Source: Metaphire vulgaris
Taxonomy: Eukaryota > Annelida > Clitellata > Crassiclitellata > Megascolecidae
Direction: 5' to 3'
Assembly (NCBI GenBank): GCA_018105865.1
Contig: CM030851.1
Location: 11,676,328-11,740,327 of the forward strand
DNA length: 64,000 nucleotides
A program made the position numbers and the translations under genes. Shown here piece after piece: positions 34,385 to 46,364 of the stretch (position 1 is its first letter; each line of letters opens with the position of its first letter). Below the pieces are notes generated by a model, which was not told the DNA's origin, ran no database searches, and saw only the letters and a program-made list of their open reading frames with translations.

Positions 34385-34945
34385 ACTTCGCTTTGCAGTG
34401 ACCCGAGCTGCATACAAATCGAAACGAACGGAAGGTTTGTTTTGCTACAGTGGCGCAGCCAGGTTTCTGAAACAGGGGCCCACATCGACATCGTTTGCTG
34501 GTGTGTAGCGACGGAGGGGGTATATCGGTATATATACCCCCCCCCAATCAGTCAACCTTAAAGTTGTTTGTGTGATTTACATGTGGTTATATGTGGTTTA
34601 TATATGGTTTATAGTTAAGATTCAAATTACCCATTCAAAATATTTATACCCCCAAATCAAATTCCTGGCTACGCCCCTGATCGTTTGGTAAAAAATTTTG
34701 CGCGCAAAAAATCATCAAAGAATTTTTCGCACATTCACGTATTCTCTTCGATCATGCTACCAACCCCCTACCCCCGCCCCATCTCAAAGGTTTCTGCGCA
34801 CACCCCACGACCGGTACCGGCCAAAATAAGGTATCCGGTCCTCCATGGCTGCGCCAGAGTTTTGCGATAGATGCCATAAGCCCCCATTAAATTTCCAGCG
34901 CTCACCTAATTAAGTGCCATTTTCGAATACTGTACAGCATATAGG

Positions 34946-35124
34946 CAGTGGCGGCTCTAGGATTTGGCAAGTAGGGGGCCGTTGGGGTGGCAAATTCTAA
35001 TAATGGGGGCAACCATTTGTTTTTTAATGTATGTAGCATTAAGTATAGGGTCCCAACTGGGGGCCAGGCTCTCAATAGGGGGCACGGGCCCCCTAACCCC
35101 CCCCCCCCGGTGGAGCCGCCACTG
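34946..35124. mobile_element. hAT-like MITE, family CAGTGGCGGCTCC, copy 3
   Basis: The ends CAGTGGCGGCTCT and GGAGCCGCCACTG are inverted repeats with the same interior as the 3268 and 20889 copies. The flanks share only TATAGG (6 bp), so the target-site duplication is decayed or offset. Confidence 0.8.
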
Positions 35125-38100
35125 TATAGGCCTACCATTTCGCTGCCTTCCAATAGGCTCGTAAGAGTCGTAACGCTTCGAGAAACTCGACACGACACAA
35201 CATCCGTGATGCTTATACAGTGCGACCTCCCCGCCGCCCCCCACACGCCTTTGTTTCGATTCTTTCCATCCACAAGTAAACGGAAATCGATAAACAAATA
35301 ATTATTAATTACGACGTCCTTTATTAAGAGGCTGCTACATGGTTTAATAATCTAGGCCGTTTCCGAGGAGGGGGGAATTGCCCTTTCCCCCGGAAATTTC
35401 AAATTCCCCACCGGAAATTTTGGCATGCTCCATCAACTAACAGCAGCCACCCTAGCTGCCTCCCCTCGGCCTTGTCACTTCCCCTCCCCCCCGGAGACTA
35501 GATTAGGCACTGGGCTGCTATTGCTGGCATTTCGTAGTACAGACTATTTACTAAACACAAGCAAAACGGCCAGCAGGTTTTTTTTATTGCTTTTAGCACT
35601 ACGGCATAAACGCAATAGTAAAGACCCGGAAAATGCAGAGAAATCGCAAGAGGAAGAAGAAGAAGACGAAGCCAGCAATTAAGTCGTCAAAATTATTTCC
35701 AAAACCCGATGCAAAGAATGCTTCGAAGAAAACTGAGAACTATAAAAGCCGCAGCGGTCTACAGTGTGATCTTGTCACGTTAATAAAATTTTACCGTCAT
35801 GCTTTCTTGCCTCGTGTGTGAGATTCCTTCACGAAGAGGCATGCCAAAGTGTTGCCAACACACGAAACTTCTGCTATATGCTGTACATGCATGTGTATTG
35901 ATGCCAGTCAAAAATATGACCATAATACAAGCGTTGACTGCAAACTCAAGACGAAAATTTACAGCCATTTACAATAGATCTGATTAAAGTATATCATAAA
36001 CATAACTACTAATAATACTCTTATTCATATAACCAATAAGATTTTGACGAAAGTGATGACAACCATACAACCAAAACAGAAATAAACAAATATTACACAC
36101 ATATATACTCAACAGTAAGCTTTGCTAAATCACAAAAATCAGAAAACATTAATTTGGCAACGAAGGATAACATCACATAGGCCTAATACAAAATAAGCGA
36201 AATCATAATACATGTACATAATAGGAGTAACTCGGTCATCGCAAGTAGCCAGTTGTACATCAGACTTACAATCTGGTGGCAACGTGAAATGACTACTGTA
36301 CTTTAGAGACATGGCAATCGATTGCATCGCGCTTAATTTCTGCAAGAATAAATGTACACGTTCAGGGGCGCCGAGAGAATTTCCGGGCCCCATGTGCAGA
36401 GCACCCGTGCAGCCCCTAGAAAGTTTACAATCTGGAGAGGACCTTATTTTGCTTGTCGGCCTTAGCGAGCAATGCCTTCGACGGGTCCCCATCTAACTCG
36501 AACCCTAGCCTAAACCCTAACCTAACCTGCCGGGCCCCTACAGATCGCCTGGGCCCCTGTGCATTTGCCCTCTCTGCTACCCCTCCCTCTCTGCGGGCCT
36601 GTAGGCCTACATGTTTATTTTAAGCCTATAATCTGTCCAAGCACATCGCCAGTACTTGAACAATAGCTAATAAACCAGATAGACCTAATGTAAAAAATAT
36701 TGAATGTCCTATAATTTCATGAGATTAAGACATTAAAAATACTTGAAATGCAGGGTGGCGTAAAAAAACCCTGACTATATTAAATTCAAACCTAAATGTG
36801 ACTAGTCTGGTTTTTTTGCACCATCCTGTACGTTAAGAAAAACAGTTCCGATAAACTCTTTTAGAATAAACACGCAGAACAAGATTTAGATAAATAACGA
36901 GTGATTTCCAAAATATAAGCAAATAAATATAGAAAATTTACAAGCAGAATATTATTTTTACTTATGACACTCACAATCAATCCAGATTCTGAAATGTATA
37001 GTGAAAAAATTCTTCATTCTTTGGTCCCAGAACAGAAAAGCAGAATAAATAACTCCATCATTTTACTTTTAAAATTTGAAGATTTAAACTGGACAAATTC
37101 AAACATTGCAAACGGTGCAAACTGAAAAGGCTTAGAAAATTCGGCATGTAGGCAAAAATATAACGTTTTCGGGAAATAAAAAGACCTGAGGGAACTTCTT
37201 GGTCTACAATCACTCGAAAATTTACGACAATGATGGGCAATCAATCGTGTCCATCAGTATAATCATTATCAGTAAAATCGTAACTTTGAAATATATATGC
37301 TTTAAAATGAACAGATTTCCAGGACACGTTAAATCCAAGCCAAAAATGTGAAGCTCTGTAAAATGATGGGCAAATTGAAAATCATGCGACACTCCGTGTG
37401 ACCGACCGTTGTTAATAAGAAGAGAAACAGCAAAAAATGCACACAAAAAGCAAAATCAAGTAAATGGGATTCGAGACAGCGCTACAACGGAAAGCAAATT
37501 TCAACGAAATCACAAACAAAATGACAAATAACAAAGACACAAAAATAATCTGACATCGGGCAACTCGCTTAAAAAACAAGTCCTAGTATCTGGCAAAATC
37601 ACAATGGCCAATAATGTGGTATCTTCAGAAAAAAAATGGCAATCAGAGTTTTATCTAGGCCGTTTCGGGGAGGAATTGCCCTTTCCCCCCCCGAAAATTT
37701 CAAATCCCCAAAATTTTTTTGGCATACTACATCAACTAACAGCAGCCCCTAGCAGAATTCCCCCCGGCTTTGTCAGTTCCCCCCCGGCTTTGTCAGTTTC
37801 CCCCCACCCTCCTGGAGCCCAGGAGTCTAGATCAAACACTGATGGCAATACACGATGCTAACCACTTAAAATGTCAGTTCAGTTGAATCAGTTTGGCGGC
37901 ATCAAAATGAAAATAAAGCAGGTTACCATGTAATAATTACATGTAATAATTACACAGACATATTTCATTAATTAAGTGTACCGTTTGATGTCAACAGTGA
38001 TAGATAGATACTAAATGGAGAGGCAGAAGAAGTCTGCCTTCCAATATAATAAATTTTGATCTAGCAAACCACAGTGAGGTTAGCATAATGTAGGTATGAT

Positions 38101-39321
38101 TATAAATACTAGTATCACAAAAGTTTATAAATCTGAAGGTAGCATTTAGATGAGTTTTGAAGGAAAAAAACTACTGTAAAAACTGTGATACTGATGTGCA
38201 GTATTGATGTCGATTGAGCAAAAGTCCATGTTCTCTTTCTATTCAAAGCCACCAATTACAAAGTGTGCAGCGTACTTGTTTACAAGATCGTATGGCATTA
38301 CATACTGTTGACTGTACAGCACTTTTGGCTTTGGCTTATGGCTATGTTGCTGCGCTTCATAAATTGTCGACGATAATAATAATAATAATAACCATGACAT
38401 TTTTCCAGCCTTATTGCTTAGATCGATCACACAGCTTCATGCAGCTTTTCTCCTAGCAAACCCAAATCACATTTAACTCCAAACAACATAAATTTCATTA
38501 ATTACAATCATTGTAAAACTCTCTTGTAAGACTGAAAAAAATTCTCACATTTATTGCAAAGCAAAAACGTTACATTCACCACCACATTGCCGACACCATA
38601 AGCTACAATCATATGACCTCTGACCTACTTACATATTTTTAACCTTTGGTCGACCTAATACTGACTAGACCAAATGAAAGACGGTCACAGCTCAACCTCA
38701 GCAACATTTCAAATACAAAAGTACAAAGCAGCTTTTAAACATCGCATGATTTCTTAACAACAAACCGGTTGCATTAAAAGCAAATATGACAAATCAAAGC
38801 AATCAACATCAATTACGACATACAATAGTACTTCGTCATAACGTAAACCATGGGTCTGTAAAATTGAGTGCCTTATATAAAAGGTATGTCATATCCAATA
38901 CCATCCAATACGGTAGTGCACCACGTGGGACCGTACAATGCGGTACATTATACAGTAACTGAGCATGTGTTTATAACAGAGTCTGTTATAATGAAGTCCT
39001 ACTGTACAAACTTGCTGAATATGCTACTCTAGAGTTGTTTAGCCGATCAGAACATTGTCGTTATCACAAATCAGCCTAAGGGGTCGTCCCCTAACCGCGT
39101 GACGTAATTTATGGACGGCCCCTAATCAGGCCAGCGGATGCAGAATAAGAATCCATCTTTCACTCACCAATCATAAAATTTAACATACTATGTTGAAGTA
39201 AATACCATTAAATATACTGCTATTTGGATAAATAGCATTTTCTATATGCAATAAGTCTCGTATACGATAAAACTCCATTAACAAAATTTGTGGTTGGTCA
39301 GGACCATCGGTCAACAGGGAC

Positions 39322-39401
39322 TCAATAGGTTTGGCTGAAACTCGATAGGTTTGGCTGAAACTTGATAGGTTTGGCTGAAACTCAATAGGTTTGGCTGAGA
39401 G
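39322..39401. repeat. 20-bp tandem repeat x4
   Basis: Four copies of CTCAATAGGTTTGGCTGAAA with one to three substitutions. Confidence 0.9.
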
Positions 39402-39910
39402 TCGACACGTTTCTTTGGATAAGTTTAATGTGCAATTTTGTTCATAAGGACGCAATATTTCCATTCCTCGAAGCCATGTTAATGGAATTTTACTGTGCTG
39501 TAAGAAACAACTTCTCTCTATGGCTGTTTAGGGCTTAACAAATGCAAGCTGAAAACACATAGTCAGTAGAAGATCACTGATATGCAAAGATGGGCATTCT
39601 AAAAAAAGCATAAAATGCCAACCAATATGAACAGGGTTCATAACTATGCAAAATGAGATTCAGCACGAAATATAATTAACTCAGTGGCAACACACTACCA
39701 TGCTCATAAAATTCATCATTAGGATTATCTCTCTCATCACCTGGTTAAATATGCACCAGGAAAAAAAACTTGTAGCAATGTAAGTAAAAGAGAACGCGGC
39801 AACATAGTCTTCAAATTCTGTCGATAATATAATACTGCAACTCTTTGATTGGAAATATAAGCTTAGATCTGTTTCAGTGCGTGCGATTGTAGTCGCTTTT
39901 GCGATCGTCA

Positions 39911-42900
39911 TCACGGACACAGCGTCTCTGTCAACTGTCTCTGCAATATAACACACATGCACATATGCATAATTAATTTATACAAGCTGCAAAATATTTA
40001 TTAACCCCTTAACCGTGTATTTAACTGTAACTCAATGTAAACTGGACGGATATATCTGGGATCCCCAGTTAAGGGGTTAATTTCCACCCAGTTATGTTGC
40101 ATTCGTACCATAGATCACTAGCGGCATGCAGGGCTACAAAACCAAACCGGGTCCAGGAAAATGTCAACCTCAAAGTCCCCCAAGTTTGGTCCCAGACAGG
40201 CTATTATGATAAGTTACTAGAACAACAATACATAAGTGGACTACAGGTCCATAAAGTCTATTTAACCCCACGGGGCCACCTGGAAATTTACCGTGCCATT
40301 CTAGGGCCAATATGCCCCCGCAGATCATAATCAAAAAAATAAATGCAAAAACGTTAAAAAATTCAAATCAAATTCACTCGATCACCCGGAAAATGTGAGC
40401 TTTACTTCAAAACACATAGCCCAAGGAAACTTGTGGTAAATTGTATTAACACTGATGACACTAGCAACAACATGAAGACAATATAATAATAATTATTAAA
40501 GAAACTTTATGCACAAGATAGAGAAATTATTGAGGATAACATTGGATCAACAACATCATTAGTTGCCTCCAGGCATCAGCAGAAAGCTATGTGTGTGTGT
40601 GTGTATCTGTGCATGTACCTGCACATGTATTTGTGTGTATTTGTGTGTGTGTGTGTGCAGGTGTACAGAAACAAAATTTCATAAAATGAAGGATAATATT
40701 CAATAATTACCAAAGGCTCTAGTTCACGTTTTTCTATTAAATCAAACTCGCTGACAAAATAGTAGAAGTGCTTGTAACATGTGTTGATATGAGGTTCCTG
40801 CAACAACAACAAAACCTCAGCATTTTACAAGATAGCATCAATATTCACATCATTAATTAAACCCTTTACCGTGCATTTAACTGTAATGGGACGGATATAT
40901 TCGGGGTCACCGGTAAAGGGGTTAATCATACAACGTTAATTTTCCATACAGTTCAAGATGCCAACCGAATAACAGACCAAACCCACAAAATATTTAACCA
41001 CAAACTGTTCATCAACTTCCTGACTAACGTTCCCGTCAAGACATCCCCGAGCCCGTGCATTTTGTAGCTGAACGGTGGTCCTGACATTAAACAAATTGGA
41101 AAACAAAGTGCTACATAAAAAGGTCACGGTCATCTCATAGCCCACAGGAGTATGAAGAGCCAGTGTCAAGGCATCTACTGAAAGAGGGTGACTGTACATT
41201 CTTCCTTTACCACCTCTCCTACCATGGAGTAAGCATTCACAGCTGTGTTAAATGGGCAAAAACTGAGGAAGAAACAGGTGAAACTTTGAACCCCAAACCT
41301 CCTGACTGTCAGGCCAGCTTGCTTCCTAACCACTGGGCCGTGTCACCATCCTCAGACTAAAAGGCCGGTTGGCTAGAAAGAAACTTACTGCACCGAGTCC
41401 AACAAGCTTGTCAAAATGATGAATGTAGATGTGAACGAAAACGCGGTAAAGGCGCGAAAGGATCTTCCTCACTGTAGCGGCGTAGTTCTTTGGAAAAGGA
41501 ACGCCTGAATTTTTAAAAAAATTCTACTAGAATCACGGTACACATATGCACGTCGCCACCAACATGGTCACCACCACAGTCACCATCAACATCACCACCA
41601 CCACCACCACCACCATCACCACCACCACCACCATCATCACCATCATCATCATCATCATTTGGAAGACAGAATCAAGCAATAGAAAAAGCAACAAAAACAC
41701 GCACCAACGGTGACAGGAAAGAGCTCCTCGTTGTTGATCTGTTTTTCAACCCAGTCCATCAAATGACTGATGTACTTCGAAGCGGTCAACTTCGTCGGCT
41801 TCTTGTATGCGTTCCCATCGCACCAGTGATATTCGTACCTGCAGCAATTTACGTGCAGCGCGCAATAAAGACAACCTTGGTACAGTAGAATCCTGTCATG
41901 ACAAACCCATCTATTGCGCACAATAGTACAGTAGAACCTCATTATAATGAACCCGGTGATCGTGAAATTTTGGCCAAAATTACTTGAGTTCAGAAGATTC
42001 CTTATAATGTGATCCTGTTAAAATAGACATGAATACCTTGCAAAAGTAAATTAAAGACAAATATTTGGGGGGGGGAGAAACATAGCTACAGAAGATAAGC
42101 CTTTCAGCAACTTACATTTACAATCAAAAGCAGATGGAGATAGAGATGGTGCATGAATTATGTCACCACAAACGCATAAATAAAATCACTTCCAATGTTT
42201 TAAAAAATTAACTAACTGATCCACATAGCAAATACTACTTGCAGGGTTTATTCTAGGCCTTCTCTTGGGGAATCCCCAAAGTTTTAAAATCCCCCCAAAT
42301 TTTTTATATGTTGGCTGGGGATGGAAATCCCCCCCCTCAAAAAAGTGTGGAGACTCAGACCTTATCCCTCCCAAACATTTCAAAATCCCCCCCCCAATGT
42401 CAAGGTGGCTAGAATAAACACTGCTACTTGCCATTGTCCAAGGCAGAGAACTGTCTAGAAAGGAAAATAAATGCAGAATAACATCTGAAATAAGAATATG
42501 CAGGCAGCAGCAGCAGCCATAGGAGACCTGATTAGAGAACATTTCATTATGGACCAGACTCCGTATGAAAACAGAGCCTGTCAAACAAAACAATTAGATG
42601 GAGAAGATTGGTCTCATATGCAGCCAGGCCTGAGGAGAGGGGGTGCAGCCGGAACATTGTTCCGGGGCCCATGGAGCTCCAAGGGGCCCGGGTCTGGTGA
42701 TGGTTAGATTAATGTCATAAAAATACTGACAAGCAAAAAAACAGGTCATCAACGCATTTTGAAACCTCTACTTGCATGTACTTACAACGAGGACCTTGGA
42801 ATTCTGCTTTAAGAAAAGCCAACAATCAAAAAAAAAGTCATCAACTTTTCCACACACTTGTCAGGCCATGGGCCCGTGGCCATTTTTTTGTGCTGGGGCC

Positions 42901-44981
42901 TGGAAATCCTCTCGGGGGCCCTGAATGCAGCTCAAGACAAGACAAGAGAAGACAGAGAATGTCAATTAAACAGAACAGAGAATAACAGACAGATCCATCC
43001 AATAGAAGCAAACAGTACAATATTGCCCAAACCTCTCATATAGTAAATTAATAACTTGAAATTAACGCCTACTTTGGACCGCCGGACATCGTGGGACACG
43101 ACTCATCGGTGCAGAATTCGGACACCACTCCATAGATTATGTTTATTCGGTTAAAGAAATCCACCACTAAGAAACAGAAAACCGGACTTAAAGAAAGATA
43201 GCCATCAACACAATACAGTTTATACCCAGTTGTTCACTTCTCAAGATGTACAACAACAGTCTGATAAAATCTTAAAATACTTTCTTTGTCAGTTCTTTTG
43301 CCATCTGCCATGAGCTGACTGACCAGTAATGGCTGATCAATAACACTAACTTCAAGTTGGACATACAGAAATCTGTCTGTATGTGTCTTTAAACGTAGGA
43401 CACTCAAAAATAAAATACTTCTAATATGGGTGCTATTTTCAAACAAACACACATCTTGAAGCATTACAGTCAAAATTGAGAAAACTATTTAAGCAACAAT
43501 ATACCAACAACAACTACCCTATAAAGCCCTGTTTGGAAGAGTAACAGGAGTAAGATCAAGAGGACGACAGAGGAAAAGATGGCTCGAAAACATAAGAGAA
43601 GACTGCACTGAAATTGGACTAGATGTAACGGCGGCCACGAGACTTTCACAAGACCGCACTAGATGGAGATCCATACTGAGGTTGTCAAGGCATGCAGAAG
43701 CATCGCCACGGCATTGATGATGATGATGATGATGATTCAAGCAACTGAAAGTTTATTATTTTAATTTACAAATCAGATTAAACTGTTGAGCCATGGCAGA
43801 GAATTGATGGAGTTTCAGCTATGCAGCCATAAAAGCCAACTGGACCTGCCTTGAAGCAGTCATCATCATCGTCATCACCATGCAATCAAAGCATCAATCA
43901 ATCAAACAATCAATCAATCAACCAACCAATCAATCAATCAATCGTATAGAATGCAGTTACACAGTAAAGACTTAAAAGTTGTCTATACACAAGAAGTTAA
44001 ATGAATACCAATAAATGTATTAATTACATTCTTAAACAAACAAATACCGTGAACGGCAATCCAGTCATTCAACTCCTCGTCTGACGGCAATTTCACGACT
44101 TGTTTCAGGTCAATCCCCGAATGAAGTGAAGCATTTGCACGTTTGTGCAAATCGTAACGCAGCGTTCCTTCGTCAATGTTTTTCTTCTTCTCGCGAAAAG
44201 TCTGAATAATTAATACAACAGAGCCTTACATCTGCCCAATAACCGACCATCACTGAACTTCAAATTTTAAAATCAATGTTCAATTTGCAAGGGAGTTGGA
44301 AGATTCAGTTATCCATTATTTGAAGATGACCTCCCATAGGTAGTCAAAAAATTTTGTCTTTAGCATATATGATCCACCGCTGGAAGAAAAAATGCTGGGT
44401 TGTGAGTAGATTTGTTATGTGCTTGCAGGCTTTGAGTGTTCCCACATTAAAGTTCCCAAACAGTAAACATGAACATTACAATAATGATGATGACAATGAT
44501 GCTAAGGTTTCTGCAGATGTTCACAGATACAACAGTGGACAATGAAGACTACCAGCAATCATAGGCGGATTTTATTAAAGGCTAGGTAGGCTTAAGCCTA
44601 TCCAACTAATCCCACCAAAACAAAAAAAGGTTTTTTCCATCAACACCAGGTCTATCGCGTGCTGGATGGCACCCCAGACCCCCATGCTAGCCTACCCAAA
44701 TATTAAACTCTAAATCCGCCTATGCCAGCAATGATGGTGATTTTGATGATAACACCATCGAAGACAACAATTAAAATATAACACAAAATAAATAAATAGT
44801 AGCTGTAGCAGCAGCAGCAGTAGACACAGTAGCAGTAGTAGACTCAGTAGTAGTAACAGCAATAGTAGTAATTATATATTTACGCATTTAAAGTCATTCC
44901 CACCTTATCTTTCGAAACAAAGCTTGCTCGATCACGGGTGAAAAATGCGACAAAGTTCGAAGCCATATTTGTTGCAGCCAT
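39911..44981 (-). CDS. MOB3: MOB3-type MOB kinase activator (complete)
   Basis: Seven coding exons join in phase: 44981-44904, 44201-44048, 43166-43073, 41838-41705, 41504-41389, 40797-40711 and 39940-39911 (TGA). They give about 230 residues (human MOB3A has 217). Recognisable MOB blocks are [61 protein letters not shown] (zinc Cys pair), [15 protein letters not shown] and [13 protein letters not shown] (zinc His pair). The C terminus RQLTETLCP resembles the MOB3 ending rather than MOB1. MOB proteins are small zinc-bound adaptors for NDR/LATS or MST kinases in Hippo-type signalling. The start ATG at 44981 gives a slightly longer N terminus than human; a second ATG lies five codons in. No frameshift is seen. 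Confidence 0.92.
40001..40080. mobile_element. TTAA-ended MITE (piggyBac-like), copy 2
   Basis: This 80-bp copy begins TTAACCCCTTAACCGTG and ends CCAGTTAAGGGGTTAA. It lies inside the last MOB3 intron. Confidence 0.75.
40857..40925. mobile_element. TTAA-ended MITE (piggyBac-like), copy 3
   Basis: A 69-bp, more diverged copy with ends TTAAACCCTTTACCG and CGGTAAAGGGGTTAA, in a MOB3 intron. Confidence 0.65.
41586..41659. repeat. (CAC)n/(CAT)n array
   Basis: About 70 bp of CAC, CAT and ATC units in a MOB3 intron. Confidence 0.9.
42243..42423. mobile_element. MITE with AGGGTTTATTCTAG ends, copy 1
   Basis: The 181-bp element ends CTAGAATAAACACTG. It is flanked by a perfect 8-bp duplication CTACTTGC (42235-42242 and 42424-42431). 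A second copy is at about 53443-53633. It lies in a MOB3 intron. Confidence 0.8.
43500..43738 (+). pseudogene. Non-LTR retrotransposon 3' fragment with (ATG)n tail
   Basis: The plus-strand reading [19 protein letters not shown], then LENIREDC and later RTRWRS resembles the C-terminal end of LINE ORF2 proteins (R-x-R-G-R-x-x-x-x-W motif). It ends at a short ATG microsatellite (about 43717-43734). Only about 70 codons remain. It sits in a MOB3 intron, opposite to the gene. Confidence 0.6.
44560..44724. mobile_element. hAT-like MITE with CATAGGCGGATTT ends
   Basis: CATAGGCGGATTT and AAATCCGCCTATG are exact inverted repeats 165 bp apart. The flanks carry a perfect 8-bp duplication CCAGCAAT (44552-44559 and 44725-44732). 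It lies in the first MOB3 intron. Confidence 0.85.
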
Positions 44982-46364
44982 TTCTCTGTTAAATTCGTGA
45001 TAATTTAGTCTAATAACAAAAGTCAATAAAGGTCCTAAATTTCGATCATAAGGCGCTATAGCAACTGATAAACGTCGAACACTCGGGAGACGAAATGAGA
45101 TAAACGGTTTCAATAATGTACAATATTTCAAAACAGTCGTGTAAATGTGAATAATTTTTCAGTTAATTTAATTATCCGATGACAATTTTATTCAAATATC
45201 TAATAAAAATAAAAGTTATTAGTCAATTGATAATTTGATATTGAAACATCGCTTTGGTACTTCGTTTTGGAAAGAGAAGATTATATTAATAGATTTTGTT
45301 CAGAGTATGTAAGTCAGTATGTAAACCTTCGTGATTTCTATAGAGCTTTCTATTTAGGTACCGTAGTAGATGCTTAAGAAGAATAGAGACATTCGAGATG
45401 TTTGAATAATTTTTACTGACTGCAGTTTTCCGAAATTTTGTTATTGATGTTCCCATTTGTGAACATATATCACTTATGCCCAATGCACCCACTTAGGAAC
45501 GAAGCGCCATCTGGTTACATAACATTGAATTAAAATTCTGACAGCTGTTTCAACTTTACATAGTGATACTTAGTCAAAATATAAAATATGGTAATGATTC
45601 CATCCAACAATTTTTTTGGCCACTAATGGGTTGAGAACTTAATGACTGCATTCCATTGCAATAACAATTACCGGTATTATGCACAAATGCATTTAATTAA
45701 GGTTGATCGATTTCCAGTTTCCTCTACTCATTTTTGATTGTTTAAACATTAAATTGTCAAAGTTTAAGATACAAACTTTAGGAAAATGGAGAGTGAAGAG
45801 AATTAATAGAGACCTACAAGATACTGACTAGAACCAAAAATTCTTACAAACTTTTTATTCACTTTTATGATCAACACATAAAACAAATTTATCAAAGACA
45901 TGACACAGAGTTCATCTGAAATAACCACATTAGAATCCCATTATATCGATTTCAATATATTGGGATTCTACTGTACTGTCAAAAGGCCTCAGGTACAGTC
46001 GTGCTAAAAATGTAAGACTCAAATACTGCCTTGAGCACTGTCAATGACAACGTATCATGCCAAAATATTGCAGAATAAACCAAGTTTACAGTACTTAATT
46101 CCTGTAGTATTACTTCTCACATATTCCCAGTGATATGATATCAATAATACAGGTAGCATTAGCACACAGTCAAATAGCAATATTGTCACTACTAAAATTT
46201 TTATTTACTCCATAAAATTTAGAAAGCAGTTCCATAGCAAAAAAAATTCCAATTCAATAAGAGCTTCCAGGTACAGAATCCACTTGAAATCGATACAAAA
46301 CTAAAAGATCTGCAACTCTGAACGTGTTTTTGAAAACACAGAAGGTAAATGCCACACTGTCCCA
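44982..46364. other. MOB3 5' flank and APEX1 3' UTR region
   Basis: AT-rich with no coding signal. It must hold the MOB3 promoter and 5' UTR and the APEX1 3' end. A minus-strand AATAAA at 46205-46200 lies 160 nt beyond the APEX1 stop and is a candidate poly(A) signal. Confidence 0.5.

Noticed and set aside
34036..34401. 121-residue plus-strand frame with an Ala run
   Set aside because: It contains a CTG repeat and an exact 20-bp triplication, with no homologous domain.
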